Assembly (NCBI GenBank): GCA_946413525.1
Contig: CAMKKZ010000027.1
Coordinates: 1-53,808, forward strand
From: an uncultured Oribacterium sp.
GTDB taxonomy: Bacteria > Bacillota > Clostridia > Lachnospirales > Lachnospiraceae
Direction of reading: 5' to 3'
Length of the DNA stretch: 53,808 nt
This document shows positions 1-10,219 of this stretch, piece after piece. The stretch's first letter is position 1, and the number at the start of each line of letters is the position of its first letter. A program made the translations under genes and the position numbers. Under the pieces are notes generated by a model. That model worked only from the letters and a program-made list of their open reading frames with translations. It was not told the DNA's origin and made no database searches.

Positions 1-2585
1 GCCTGCTGTATGAGCAGAAGGCTACGATCATCAAGAACCTGATCGTATTCAATGATGGCGTCGAGAAGAAATTATATGCAAACGACAGGGATTTTGCGGA
101 AGTGTATCCGTTCATCCCGTATCAGTTTAATCTCCTTGCGAGTGTACTGACTTCAATCCGTACGCACGGTGCATCCGGAAAGCATTTGTCTGAGGGTGAG
201 CGTTCCATGCTGGCTCTGTTCAAAGAGTCTGCCATGGCATTAAAGGATAAAGAAGCCGGTGCAATCGTGCCGTTCCATCGTTTCTATGATGCGCTGGAAA
301 ACTTCCTGGATCACAGCCATAAGGGCGTGATCATCAAGGCATACGACAATACATACATCAATCCGGATCATAAGGACAGCGCTGTCTTCGCTATCAATGT
401 GCTGAAGACGCTGTTCATGATCAAATACGTTCTGGAGATTGAATCCAATATCGATAATATTACCAGCCTCATGATCGAGAACATCGATGATGACCGTATT
501 GAAGTGAAGGGCAAGGTTGAAGAAGCCCTGAAGGTTTTGATGCGGCAGATGCTCGTTCAGAAGAATGGCACGCACTATGTTTTCCTGACCGATGAAGAAC
601 AGGAAATCAACCGTGAGATCGACAGCCAGAATGTGGAGATGGCCGAGGTCATCAATAAGGTTTCCGAGATGATCTACGAAGACATCTTCACGGAAAAGAA
701 GTACCGCTACCCGGCTTTCAACGGTCGTTACTCTTTCAATTTCAACCAGGCTGTTGATGACAGGCCCTATAAGGCAAACCAGAATTACGATGTCGGCGTC
801 CGTGTTCTTACACCCTGGTATGAGGGCGGTAATGATGATACCACACTGAGGATGATGTCTGGTCAGCGGTTTGAGGTTCTGGTTGTACTTCCGAACGATA
901 CTGCTTTCCTGGACGAGATCCGGCAGTATCTCAAGATTGAAAAGTTCCTCCGTCTGAATACATCAACCCAGTTGGCGAAATATGAAACCATCAAGGAAGC
1001 AAAGCGCATTGAGATGCGTGAACGCAATGCGAATGCCAAGCTGTATCTGACCGAGAGCCTGAAGGATGCCACGATTTACGTGAACGGCGATGCGCCGAGG
1101 ATTTCCGCAAAGGAAGTATCTGCTCGTATTACTGAAGCGCTGGGCAAGCTGGTGCAGACCGTTTATAACAAGCTTTCCTACATCGATGCTGCCATGGGCG
1201 AAGCGGAGATCCGCAAGATGTTCCATTCCCCGAACCAGATGACGTTGGGACTGGTAGGCGGAACCGAGGCCAATACCCATGCGCTGGATGATGTGCTGCA
1301 GTTTATTGCAACGAATACTCACATGCATATGAAGACCTCCATGAAGACGGTAAAAGACCGTTTCATGAAAGCCCCCTATGGATTTGTTGAGGACGATGTG
1401 CACTGGCTGGTGGCCCGGCTCTTTAAGCGCGGGGATCTGGCATTCACGGTGAACGGTGCGACCGTCAATCAGAATAATAAGTCTGATGAAGAACTGATCA
1501 GCTTTATCACGAAGAAGGCCTTTGTGGAGAAACTCCTTCTGGAAGAGCGTATCCGCGTTAATGAGAAGGATAAGAAAGCGGTCCGCGATGTGATGAAAGA
1601 GCTCTTCGGAACTGCCGGTGTCGCAGAGGACGAAGACAGTATCATGAAGAACTTCCAGAGATATGCGCAGAATACGATCAATGAGATCCTGCGTCTGGAA
1701 CCGCAGTATCAGAATTATCAGTATCCGGGAAAGAAAACTCTCGATACCGGCAAGAAGCTGATGCAGAACGTGATCCAGGTTCAGTCCCCGCTTGAGTTCT
1801 TCCAGTATGTCTCCCGCAACAGAGAAGATTTCTATGATTTCGCGGAAGATTATGAGCCGGTAAAGGCATTCTTCAATGGTGAGCAGGTGCAGATCTTCAC
1901 AAGAACTCTGGACATGCTGGCCATCTACGATGACAGCAAGACCTATATAGTCGATGAAGAACTTGAGAAGATCGTGGCTGAGATGCGGCAGATCACCAGG
2001 CAGGACAAGCCTTATGCAAGCATCCCGAAGCTTCCGGAGCTGCGCAGCCAGTTTATGACGATGTACATGAAGATTCTCGAAAGAGAGGAAAAGCCTGTAC
2101 TGGATTCTATCGAACAGGCCAGAGCCAGAGTTCTGGAAGTTCTGAACACCAAAGAATATGCCGATGGAAAGAGGAGCAAATATTATAGTCTTTTCCAGGA
2201 AATCTATGACGGTGCTACGCATTGCAACAATGTTTCTTCACTGAGAAGCTTTGCGGATAAAGCAGATGCTCTGAAGATTCGCCTTATGAATGAAATGGAT
2301 GCTCAGGATCGCCAGATTGCCTATGCAAAGCAGCTTGCGGCGCAGAAAGCTGCAGAAGAAGCTGCCCGTAAAGCAAAGGAAGAGGGTAAGGAGGTTACTC
2401 CCATAGTACCTGATCCGGAGCCGGTCAAGATTAAGAAAACGAAGAATGTGACGATCAAAAACATGACCAATACAGCCTCCTGGAGACTGGAAAGCGAGCA
2501 GGATGTAGACAAGTATCTTGCAGCGCTCAGAAAGTCTCTGCTGGAAGAGCTGGAAGGAACCGATATCGTCAACGTCGAGTTCTAA
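1..2585 (+). CDS. brxC: BrxC, BREX ATPase (5' end outside window)
   Basis: The frame is open from the first bases of the window, so this is the C-terminal 861 or so residues of a larger protein. A GTG at 102 is internal and should not be taken as the start. BrxC (PglY family) is the large P-loop ATPase of type 1 BREX phage defence; its N-terminal ATPase motifs lie upstream of the window. What is visible is the mostly helical C-terminal part, with an Ala/Glu/Lys-rich coiled stretch near the end (KQLAAQKAAEEAARKAKEEG) and a final acidic tail. The stop is 27 bases before pglX on the same strand, so the two are co-transcribed. Identification rests on the residues visible plus the following pglX, pglZ and brxL genes. 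Confidence 0.9.
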   Translation, partial: LLYEQKATIIKNLIVFNDGVEKKLYANDRDFAEVYPFIPYQFNLLASVLTSIRTHGASGKHLSEGERSMLALFKESAMALKDKEAGAIVPFHRFYDALENFLDHSHKGVIIKAYDNTYINPDHKDSAVFAINVLKTLFMIKYVLEIESNIDNITSLMIENIDDDRIEVKGKVEEALKVLMRQMLVQKNGTHYVFLTDEEQEINREIDSQNVEMAEVINKVSEMIYEDIFTEKKYRYPAFNGRYSFNFNQAVDDRPYKANQNYDVGVRVLTPWYEGGNDDTTLRMMSGQRFEVLVVLPNDTAFLDEIRQYLKIEKFLRLNTSTQLAKYETIKEAKRIEMRERNANAKLYLTESLKDATIYVNGDAPRISAKEVSARITEALGKLVQTVYNKLSYIDAAMGEAEIRKMFHSPNQMTLGLVGGTEANTHALDDVLQFIATNTHMHMKTSMKTVKDRFMKAPYGFVEDDVHWLVARLFKRGDLAFTVNGATVNQNNKSDEELISFITKKAFVEKLLLEERIRVNEKDKKAVRDVMKELFGTAGVAEDEDSIMKNFQRYAQNTINEILRLEPQYQNYQYPGKKTLDTGKKLMQNVIQVQSPLEFFQYVSRNREDFYDFAEDYEPVKAFFNGEQVQIFTRTLDMLAIYDDSKTYIVDEELEKIVAEMRQITRQDKPYASIPKLPELRSQFMTMYMKILEREEKPVLDSIEQARARVLEVLNTKEYADGKRSKYYSLFQEIYDGATHCNNVSSLRSFADKADALKIRLMNEMDAQDRQIAYAKQLAAQKAAEEAARKAKEEGKEVTPIVPDPEPVKIKKTKNVTIKNMTNTASWRLESEQDVDKYLAALRKSLLEELEGTDIVNVEF

Positions 2586-2612
2586 TCCCAATAGAAAGGA
2601 TATGGTGCGGGC

Positions 2613-5600
2613 ATGAATAAAACAGCCATAAAGAATTTCGCCATATGGGCAAGAAATAAACTGATCGCGGATATCAGCTACCGAGCTGGTCTGATGGGCA
2701 TTACTGTGGATGGTATTCAGAATGCTCTTCCACAGTCCACCGGCACGACAGAGTTCTATGATATCGGTACATCTGAGCCGTATGCTATCGCCGGTGATGC
2801 CGTAAAGCAGCGCCGTCATCTGGTAGAGCTGATCCGTGCAAAGGAGAGAGAAATCAACTATAAGACTGCCTATAAGTACGTGTTGGAGGAGGTTGCCTAT
2901 ACCTGGTTCAACCGTCTGATCGCTGTGCGCTTTATGGAGGTCAATGATTATTTGCCTTCCCATATCCGCGTGCTCTCATCGGATTCCGGAAAGATGGAGC
3001 CGGATCTTGTGACCACACCATTTGACGCTGAACTGTCCTTTACCCGTGATGAAGAACAGCAGGTCTATCAGCTGAAACAGGAAAACAAGATCGACGAGTT
3101 GTTCCGGATCCTCTTCATCAAGCAGTGCAACGCACTAAATGAGATCCTGCCGGCACTTTTTGAAAAGACCAGCGATTATACAGAGCTTCTGCTGAACCTC
3201 TCTGTAATTGATCAGGATGGCGTCGTTTACCATCTTGTACATGATATTCCGGAAGAGGATTTCGATGTGGAACGTGGTGGCCAGGTCGAAATCATCGGCT
3301 GGTTGTACCAGTATTACAACACTGAGCCGAAGAATGAGGCCTTTGCAAAGAAGGGTAAAATCGCCAAAGAGGAAGTGCCTGCAGTAACGCAGCTCTTTAC
3401 TCCTGACTGGATCGTCCGTTATATGGTAGAAAACAGTCTTGGCCGCTTGTGGGTAGAAGGACATCCAAATGATGAACTCAAGGCAGGATGGAAATATTAT
3501 CTGGAAGAAGCCGGGCAGGAACCAGAAGTACAGGCAAAACTGGATGAAATCCGTGCAGAATATGCAAAGCTGAATCCGGAAGACATCAAGGTGATCGATC
3601 CCTGCATGGGAAGTGGTCATATCCTTGTGTATGCGTTTGATGTACTGATGCAGATTTATGAGAGTGCCGGATACGGGCAGCGTGATGCAGCTAGAAGTAT
3701 TCTGGAGAACAATCTGTATGGCCTTGATATTGATGATCGTGCATTCCAGATGGCATACTTTGCCATTATGATGAAAGCTCGTCAGTATAATCGGCGGATT
3801 ATGAACGGCGAATACAAGCCGAATGCGTATTCAATACAGGAAAGCAACGGGATTAACAGAGATCAGCTCAAGTATTTTGGTGCTGGACTTAACGAGCTTG
3901 AAAAGAACAATGCTCTTACTCAGATGAATGGTCTTCTTGATACATTCAGAGACGCAAAAGAGTATGGTTCTATTTTGACTGTCGATCGATATGATTGGGA
4001 TTTGCTTGACCGCTTTGTCTCTAACATTGAAGTGATCGGGCAGATGAGTATGTATACCGTAGGATTGGATGATACGGCGGAAGAACTTAAACAAATGATC
4101 GAACAAGGGAAAGTGCTTGCGCAGAAATACCATGCTTCTGTTACAAATCCTCCGTATATGTCTGTAAGCAGCGGTAGTACTAAGTTAATAGATTATGTTA
4201 AAAAGTACTATCCCAATAGCAAGAATGATTTGTTTGCAGTGTTTATGGAACGCTGTGCAAAAATGATAATGCCTAATGCGTTTCAAGCAATGATAACACA
4301 GCATTCATGGATGTTTTTAGGCAGCTATGAAAAACTGAGAGTAGCTATTCAGCAGATGGGAATCGTCAATATGGCTCATCTTGGCGCAAGAGCATTTGAT
4401 GAAATTAGTGGCGAAGTAGTTCAGACTACATCATTTGTTTTGTGTAAGAAACATATTAAAAATTTCCGAGGAGTATACTGTCGCTTAGTTGAGCCCAAAT
4501 CTGAACTAGGAAAATCAGAACTGTTTTTAACTGGAGCAAAAAGGTTTATTGCCAAACAGGATGACTTTGACGCAATCCCTGGAAGTCCTATAGCATATTG
4601 GATTAGCGATAATATGCGCAATTGTTTCATTAATAAGCCTGCATTAGGTGATAGATATACATTCAGAGAAGGAATACATACAGCCGATAACAATAGATTT
4701 TTAAGGCTTTGGGAAGAAATCAGCTATAGAGATATTGTTTTCAATGCAGAAAAATACGAGGATATCGATTCAAGAGGAAGATATGTTCCATATAACAAAG
4801 GTGGAGCTTACCGAAGATGGTTTGGAAATAACGATTATGTCATCATGTTTGATGAACGCGCAAGAAATGAAATGAGCATGCTCCAAGGGCATGTAAGACC
4901 AAGCCAGAGCCTATACTTTAAAGAAGGTGGTACTTGGTCTTCAGTCTGCCCAGGAAGTTTTAGTATAAGGTATTATCCTAAAGGATTCTTATTTGATGCT
5001 GGGGGGCAGGTGGTTGTCGGTAATAATGTGACAAGTTGTATCAGTTATCTTAATACCAACTTGTTTTCTAAAATCGCCAATATAACTATGCCAACGATCA
5101 ATTATAAATGTGGAGTTATTACTACCCTTCCGAATTTGTGTATTGATACCGAAGAAATAAATAGAATTGGGGAAAAATGTATCGACCTTTGTAAAACTGA
5201 CTGGGATGCTTTTGAAACTTCGTGGGGCTTTTTATCTCATCCTCTTGTAAAGAAAGGTCTAAGCCGAAGTCATTTGAATAAGGATAGCGTAACTATAGAA
5301 GAATGCTATCAAGCATGGTCAGATGAATGTGCTGATCGATTTGATCAACTCAAGGCGAATGAAGAGCAACTAAATAGAGCTTTTATCGAAACCTATGGGT
5401 TGCAAGATGAATTATCTCCTGAAGTGGCCGATGAAGATGTAACGGTACGGCGCTCCGATTTGCAAAGGGAGATAAAGTCTCTACTATCATATGCTGTGGG
5501 ATGTATGTTCGGACGTTATTCCCTCAGTTCAACAGGTATTGCATATGCTGGAGGTCACTGGAACGAAGATAAGTATAGTACATTTGCTCCTGATGCTGAT

Positions 5601-6233
5601 AACATCATCCCTATCTCTGATGAGGAGTATTTGGAAGATGATATTGTCTCCAGACTTTGTGATTTCTTGAAGATTGCTTTTGGCACGCAGTCATTAGAAG
5701 AGAATCTTGATTATATCGCCGGAGCTCTTAAGGGAAAAGGTAGTTCCAGTCGTGAGATAATCCGGTATTATTTCCTGAACGATTTCTTTAAGGATCATTG
5801 CCAGACTTATTCTGTAACTGGCTCAGGTAAGCGACCTATCTATTGGCTCTTTGATAGTGGAAAGCAGAATGGATTCAAGGCGCTAATTTATCTTCATCGT
5901 TACAATACAGATACCATTGGTAATCTGCGCATTGACTACCTGCATCGTATGCAACGCATTTATGAGAGTGAGATTAGCCGTATGCAGGATATGATTGATC
6001 ACAGTACCAATGCCCGTGAAGTAGCACAGGCTACAAAACGGCGTGAAAAGCTAACAAAGCAGCTGAAGGAATGCCGTGAATACGACGAAAAGCTGGCACA
6101 CCTGGCGCTGTCCCGAATCGAGCTGGATCTGGATGACGGTGTAAAGAAGAACTATCGCAAGATCCAGACAGCAAATGACGGAAAATTCTATGAGGTTCTT
6201 GCAGATTCAAAGAACATCATGTCGAAGGAGTAA
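2613..6233 (+). CDS. pglX: PglX, BREX adenine-specific DNA methyltransferase
   Basis: This 1206-residue protein is the BREX methyltransferase, which marks host DNA (m6A) so that the system can tell it from phage DNA. The SAM-binding motif I is seen as VIDPCMGSGH at about residues 327-336 and the catalytic N6-adenine motif NPPY at 512-515. The length is normal for the family. A target-recognition region follows the catalytic domain, and the C-terminus (about 1100-1170) is a charged helical region. The central part of the gene, about 3.8-5.45 kb, is visibly richer in A and T and in AT-ending codons than either end, which suggests that the specificity region was exchanged by recombination. The start is ATG with AAAGGA upstream. 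The next gene begins 15 bases after the stop. Confidence 0.95.
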   Translation: MNKTAIKNFAIWARNKLIADISYRAGLMGITVDGIQNALPQSTGTTEFYDIGTSEPYAIAGDAVKQRRHLVELIRAKEREINYKTAYKYVLEEVAYTWFNRLIAVRFMEVNDYLPSHIRVLSSDSGKMEPDLVTTPFDAELSFTRDEEQQVYQLKQENKIDELFRILFIKQCNALNEILPALFEKTSDYTELLLNLSVIDQDGVVYHLVHDIPEEDFDVERGGQVEIIGWLYQYYNTEPKNEAFAKKGKIAKEEVPAVTQLFTPDWIVRYMVENSLGRLWVEGHPNDELKAGWKYYLEEAGQEPEVQAKLDEIRAEYAKLNPEDIKVIDPCMGSGHILVYAFDVLMQIYESAGYGQRDAARSILENNLYGLDIDDRAFQMAYFAIMMKARQYNRRIMNGEYKPNAYSIQESNGINRDQLKYFGAGLNELEKNNALTQMNGLLDTFRDAKEYGSILTVDRYDWDLLDRFVSNIEVIGQMSMYTVGLDDTAEELKQMIEQGKVLAQKYHASVTNPPYMSVSSGSTKLIDYVKKYYPNSKNDLFAVFMERCAKMIMPNAFQAMITQHSWMFLGSYEKLRVAIQQMGIVNMAHLGARAFDEISGEVVQTTSFVLCKKHIKNFRGVYCRLVEPKSELGKSELFLTGAKRFIAKQDDFDAIPGSPIAYWISDNMRNCFINKPALGDRYTFREGIHTADNNRFLRLWEEISYRDIVFNAEKYEDIDSRGRYVPYNKGGAYRRWFGNNDYVIMFDERARNEMSMLQGHVRPSQSLYFKEGGTWSSVCPGSFSIRYYPKGFLFDAGGQVVVGNNVTSCISYLNTNLFSKIANITMPTINYKCGVITTLPNLCIDTEEINRIGEKCIDLCKTDWDAFETSWGFLSHPLVKKGLSRSHLNKDSVTIEECYQAWSDECADRFDQLKANEEQLNRAFIETYGLQDELSPEVADEDVTVRRSDLQREIKSLLSYAVGCMFGRYSLSSTGIAYAGGHWNEDKYSTFAPDADNIIPISDEEYLEDDIVSRLCDFLKIAFGTQSLEENLDYIAGALKGKGSSSREIIRYYFLNDFFKDHCQTYSVTGSGKRPIYWLFDSGKQNGFKALIYLHRYNTDTIGNLRIDYLHRMQRIYESEISRMQDMIDHSTNAREVAQATKRREKLTKQLKECREYDEKLAHLALSRIELDLDDGVKKNYRKIQTANDGKFYEVLADSKNIMSKE

Positions 6234-6248
6234 CGGGAGGTGATTGAT

Positions 6249-7673
6249 GTGATCGTTCAGAAAGAATTATTCGGCGAGGATAAACATGTTGAGTTCAAGG
6301 CGGAGATTCCGAAGAAACATGAAAAGTTTCTGAAGGATAATATAACATTTGCCAACACCTCCGGCGGGAAGACTATCGTGGGCGTGGAAGATGAAACTGG
6401 AAAGGTCGTTGGCCTGGGAGACCAGAATCCTTTCAAGCTTTCGGATGCCATTTCCAACATGATCTCTGATGCCTGCACGCCGCAGATCAATATGGAAATC
6501 ACACCGAAAACAGTTGGCAGTGAAACAGTATTGGAAGTGGAAGTCTTCCCCGGAAGATACAGACCGTATTACCTCGCATCTGTGGGTAAGGAGAAGTCTT
6601 CCTATATCCGCGTGAATGGTACCAGCCGTCCTGCAGACGAGAGAAAACTGAAGGAGCTGGAGCTTGAAGGCCAGAAGATTTCGTATGACACAATGCAGGA
6701 GATCGGTGCGGATTATGATGAGGCTGCCGTAAAGCAGCTGATGCAGAGCATGTATCAGGCAGCACTGGATGCCTGCCGTAACAATGCAGAACGTGCGGAA
6801 GTTCATCCTCTTACGATTCAGAAGCTGGAGGATTTCGGTATCCTGTGCAAGGATGGCCGGGATTATATGCCCACACACGCCTTTACCCTGCTCACGAATC
6901 CCATAGATCGGAACATAAAGATTCAGTGCGCAGTATTCAAGGGAACCGAACGTGATGAATTTATTGATAAGAAGGAGTTCCGTGGCCCGATACAGCAGCA
7001 GGTAGAGGAAGCCTATCAGTTTGTGTTGCGGCACATCAACCGGAGCGCTGTTATCGAAGGCCTTTACAGGCATGATGCGTATGAGCTACCTACGCAGTCC
7101 ATCCGCGAAATCATTGCCAACGCCTGTCTGCACCGCAGCTATCTGGATTCTTCCGCTATTCAGGTCTCCGTTTATGATGACCGCTTGGAAGTGGATTCTC
7201 CGGGAATGCTGTATGATGGTCTGAACGTGAAGGATGCGCTTGCCGGCAAATCCAAATGCCGGAACACGGCGATTGCCGAAGCGTTTCAGTATATGAAGAT
7301 CATTGAAGGTTGGGGAACCGGACTACCGAGATTGTTCCGGCAGTGCAGAGAAATGGGCCTCCCGGAACCGAAATTTGAAGAATTCGGTGATGGAATTAAG
7401 GTGACTATTTATCGTGCTAATGGTGCCAATGAAGCCAATGTTGAAGCCAATGAAGCTAATCGTGAAGCCAATGAAGCTGAAAATAGAGCTATTCAGGATC
7501 AAATCCTGCGGCTGATTAAGGAAAATCCTAAAATCTCGCAGACACGGATTGCAGAAGAGATTGGTGTTTCCCGTTCTACGATTCAAAGGGCCTTTGGCAA
7601 GCTGATTGAGAGTGGACAGGTTCAGAGAACCGGCGGAACACGAGGATCATGGATCATACAGGAGAAACACTGA
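6249..7673 (+). CDS. AlbA_2 (Schlafen-type) ATP-binding wHTH protein inside the BREX operon
   Basis: The N-terminus (HVEFKAEIPKKHEKFLKDN, then ANTSGGKTIVGV) is an AlbA_2/divergent Schlafen domain. The middle (about 270-340) carries an HATPase_c_4-like segment, REIIANACLHRSYLD and LEVDSPGML. A run of Asn-Glu-Ala-Asn repeats links to a C-terminal winged HTH (TRIAEEIGVSRSTIQRAFGK). Such proteins are often annotated as putative DNA-binding or RecG-like transcriptional regulators. It lies between pglX and pglZ with 15 and 1 base gaps, so it is a true member of the operon. I chose GTG at 6249 because GGGAGGTG at 6235-6242 gives normal spacing; an in-frame GTG at 6240 overlaps that ribosome site. 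Its role is unknown; regulator or BREX accessory is inferred from position. Confidence 0.85.
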   Translation: MIVQKELFGEDKHVEFKAEIPKKHEKFLKDNITFANTSGGKTIVGVEDETGKVVGLGDQNPFKLSDAISNMISDACTPQINMEITPKTVGSETVLEVEVFPGRYRPYYLASVGKEKSSYIRVNGTSRPADERKLKELELEGQKISYDTMQEIGADYDEAAVKQLMQSMYQAALDACRNNAERAEVHPLTIQKLEDFGILCKDGRDYMPTHAFTLLTNPIDRNIKIQCAVFKGTERDEFIDKKEFRGPIQQQVEEAYQFVLRHINRSAVIEGLYRHDAYELPTQSIREIIANACLHRSYLDSSAIQVSVYDDRLEVDSPGMLYDGLNVKDALAGKSKCRNTAIAEAFQYMKIIEGWGTGLPRLFRQCREMGLPEPKFEEFGDGIKVTIYRANGANEANVEANEANREANEAENRAIQDQILRLIKENPKISQTRIAEEIGVSRSTIQRAFGKLIESGQVQRTGGTRGSWIIQEKH

Positions 7674-7674
7674 T

Positions 7675-10197
7675 ATGGCTGAGCTTAACCTAAAACAAAT
7701 CATAGACCGGCTGAATGCTGAGTTTACGGGAGATACCCGTAAGCTTGTATTCTGGTACGACGATAAGGCAGAGTTCGCGGAGGACATAGATTCTGTAGAA
7801 CTGGACAATGCCAAAATCTATAAGCTGGAGCCGGACAATCAGTTTATTACAAAGCGCTTTCTGGAGCGCGAGGATACGACCACGAACTACTTGGTCTATG
7901 CTCCGTTTCCAAAGCCGGATGTGAAAGATAACCACCTGGAAGATACGATGCTGTATTCCAAGCGGTTCTTTGCGGACCGCGCTTCCCTGCTGTCCGTGGA
8001 TCTTGGCATTGAGGAGAAGTACAAGCCGATCATAGAGAAGCATATCAAGTTCTTTGCCAATAAGGAGAGGACACAGCGTTTCTATGATCTGGAGATTGAG
8101 AACTTCAATGAGGAGAACATTCTTGTAGGTCTTCTCAGTGTAATTTGCCGGACCCGCACCTGCTCTTTTGAAGAAGTAGTGCGCGTCATGATCACCGACG
8201 GAACGCTGGAGGATAACAAATTCTTGGTGGAAATTGAGAAGTACGATCTTCTCGGTTCTTTCTGGAAGCTATGTGAGCAGCAGTTCGGTTATACCGATGC
8301 AAAACCGACACTTGAAAAGCTGATTGTCACCATGTTTGTGACTTCTACAGTCAGACAGCTGGGGTGTGATGCACCGCAGCCTTGGAAGACGTTTGTTTCC
8401 TACAAGTCCGGGAATATCATTGCGTTCCTGGATAACCTGATGAACAGTGTGCTTTACAGTAGTCGGTTTGATGAGCTTTCCAAGCATGTTTCTGACGGCC
8501 TGAATGTGATGATGTCCTTTGCTGGAATGCAACCGGAAGATCTGGTTGATGTGGATACCTTCATTGCGGCAGATCAGATTTTGGTGAAATGGATCGTGGA
8601 GCGTTTGTTAGCGGAAGATACCGGTGCAAAGCTGGATCGCCTGACCATACCGGAACTATGTGAGAAGAGAATGAAGATGCACTTTGGTGGCAGAACGGCA
8701 AAAACATATAAACTGCTGCTTAGTGCATACCATCTGATTGTTGCGGCGAATTACAACTGCCCGGATGGTTTCAAGAAGATCATCAAACAGTATCTTGATA
8801 AGGATTACCAGTTCGATCAGGAGTACCGGAAATTCTATTATAACTATGATCAGATTGAGGATACTGGTGCGTTTGAATTGTTAAGAACGCTGGTGGAGAA
8901 CATCTATACCAATGAATTCCTCGCCAAGATCATGCCCAAATGGAATGAAGGGATTCAGGAAGTCGAAGCCTTCCAAGAGATTTCCCTGCAGCGCAACTTC
9001 TACAGCAAGCATGTACGCAATACAAAGGAACGTACCGTTGTCATCATTTCCGATGCTATGCGGTACGAAGTGGGGCAGGAACTGTTTAAGCGGATGATAG
9101 ATGATCCCAAGTGCTCCGCAAAACTGGATGTACAGCTCTCTGTGCTGCCTTCCTATACAAGGCTCGGTATGGCATCCCTGCTTCCCCATAACACGCTTAC
9201 CATGACGGATGACTTCCGCGTTCTGGCGGATGATGTTCTTTGCAATGATCTTGCCGGGAGGCAGACAGTTCTGCAGAAGCATCAGGCAAATGGCGCCTGT
9301 GTACAGTTTGATGATATCAAGGGGCTCAAGAAGAATGAGCTGCGCGATATCTTTACAGGCATGCAGGTAGTCTATGTGTATCATAACCAGATAGATGCCA
9401 GAGGTGACAAGGCAACAACTGAAAATGAAGTGTTTGTGGCCTGCAAGGAGGCAATTCAGGAGATCATGGACCTGATTCGGAAGATCTCCACGAATGCCAA
9501 TACCTATCGTTTCCTGGTGACTTCGGATCACGGATTCATTTACAAGAGGGACAAGCTGTCTGAGAGTGATAAGATCGGCGCAATCATTGACAAGAAAGCC
9601 TTTATCAGCCGCCGGTTCATTGTAGCTCCAGAAGCTGTGATTGATGAAGGAGTACAGAATATCTCTATGGGGAAGATCCTTGGAAATGAGGATCAGAAGG
9701 TTGTGTCATTCCCTGTAAGCAGTAATGTGTTCAAGGTTGCCGGCGGCGGTCAGAACTTTGTCCATGGCGGATCATCTCCGCAGGAAATGCTGGTGCCAGT
9801 GCTGGATATTAAGATGGAACGCGGCCATATGGAAACAAGGCCGGCACAGATTGCTCTGGTCAGCATAGTTCAGAAGATCACTAACCTGATCACAACAATG
9901 GACTTCATCCAGTCCGATGCAGTCAGCGATACGATCAAGAAAACCACGTATAAGATGTACTTCATCTCCGAGGATAACGAAAAGATTTCCAACGAGAATA
10001 CATACATCGCAGACAGTCGTGACGCCGATCCTCAGAAGAGAATCTTCCGGATGCGGTTCACATTCAAGAATAAGAAATACGACAAGAATAAGCAGTATTA
10101 CCTTGTCGTTTACGATGATGCGACCGGAATCGAGGCATTCCGTCATCCTGTAATTATGGATCTGGCGTTTGCGGATGATTTTGGTTTCAACTTCTGA
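7675..10197 (+). CDS. pglZ: PglZ, BREX alkaline-phosphatase-fold protein
   Basis: An 840-residue core BREX protein. The alkaline-phosphatase-superfamily metal motifs are visible: ISDAMRYE at about 458-465 and TSDHGF around Asp618-His619. PglZ is required for BREX defence and methylation. The frame is open further upstream, but ATG 7675 follows directly on the stop of the AlbA_2 gene (1 base gap) and has GGAG within the 3' end of that gene, which argues for translational coupling; the longer in-frame start at 7606 would overlap the previous gene. Length and composition are ordinary for type 1 BREX. Confidence 0.93.
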   Translation: MAELNLKQIIDRLNAEFTGDTRKLVFWYDDKAEFAEDIDSVELDNAKIYKLEPDNQFITKRFLEREDTTTNYLVYAPFPKPDVKDNHLEDTMLYSKRFFADRASLLSVDLGIEEKYKPIIEKHIKFFANKERTQRFYDLEIENFNEENILVGLLSVICRTRTCSFEEVVRVMITDGTLEDNKFLVEIEKYDLLGSFWKLCEQQFGYTDAKPTLEKLIVTMFVTSTVRQLGCDAPQPWKTFVSYKSGNIIAFLDNLMNSVLYSSRFDELSKHVSDGLNVMMSFAGMQPEDLVDVDTFIAADQILVKWIVERLLAEDTGAKLDRLTIPELCEKRMKMHFGGRTAKTYKLLLSAYHLIVAANYNCPDGFKKIIKQYLDKDYQFDQEYRKFYYNYDQIEDTGAFELLRTLVENIYTNEFLAKIMPKWNEGIQEVEAFQEISLQRNFYSKHVRNTKERTVVIISDAMRYEVGQELFKRMIDDPKCSAKLDVQLSVLPSYTRLGMASLLPHNTLTMTDDFRVLADDVLCNDLAGRQTVLQKHQANGACVQFDDIKGLKKNELRDIFTGMQVVYVYHNQIDARGDKATTENEVFVACKEAIQEIMDLIRKISTNANTYRFLVTSDHGFIYKRDKLSESDKIGAIIDKKAFISRRFIVAPEAVIDEGVQNISMGKILGNEDQKVVSFPVSSNVFKVAGGGQNFVHGGSSPQEMLVPVLDIKMERGHMETRPAQIALVSIVQKITNLITTMDFIQSDAVSDTIKKTTYKMYFISEDNEKISNENTYIADSRDADPQKRIFRMRFTFKNKKYDKNKQYYLVVYDDATGIEAFRHPVIMDLAFADDFGFNF

Positions 10198-10219
10198 TAG
10201 ATAGAACGGAGGCTAAGGC

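Noticed and set aside
963..2222. Long minus-strand open frame (419 codons) across brxC
   Set aside because: It lies wholly opposite the coherent BrxC coding frame, has shadow-type composition (His/Leu/Arg-rich) and no ribosome site or recognisable motif.
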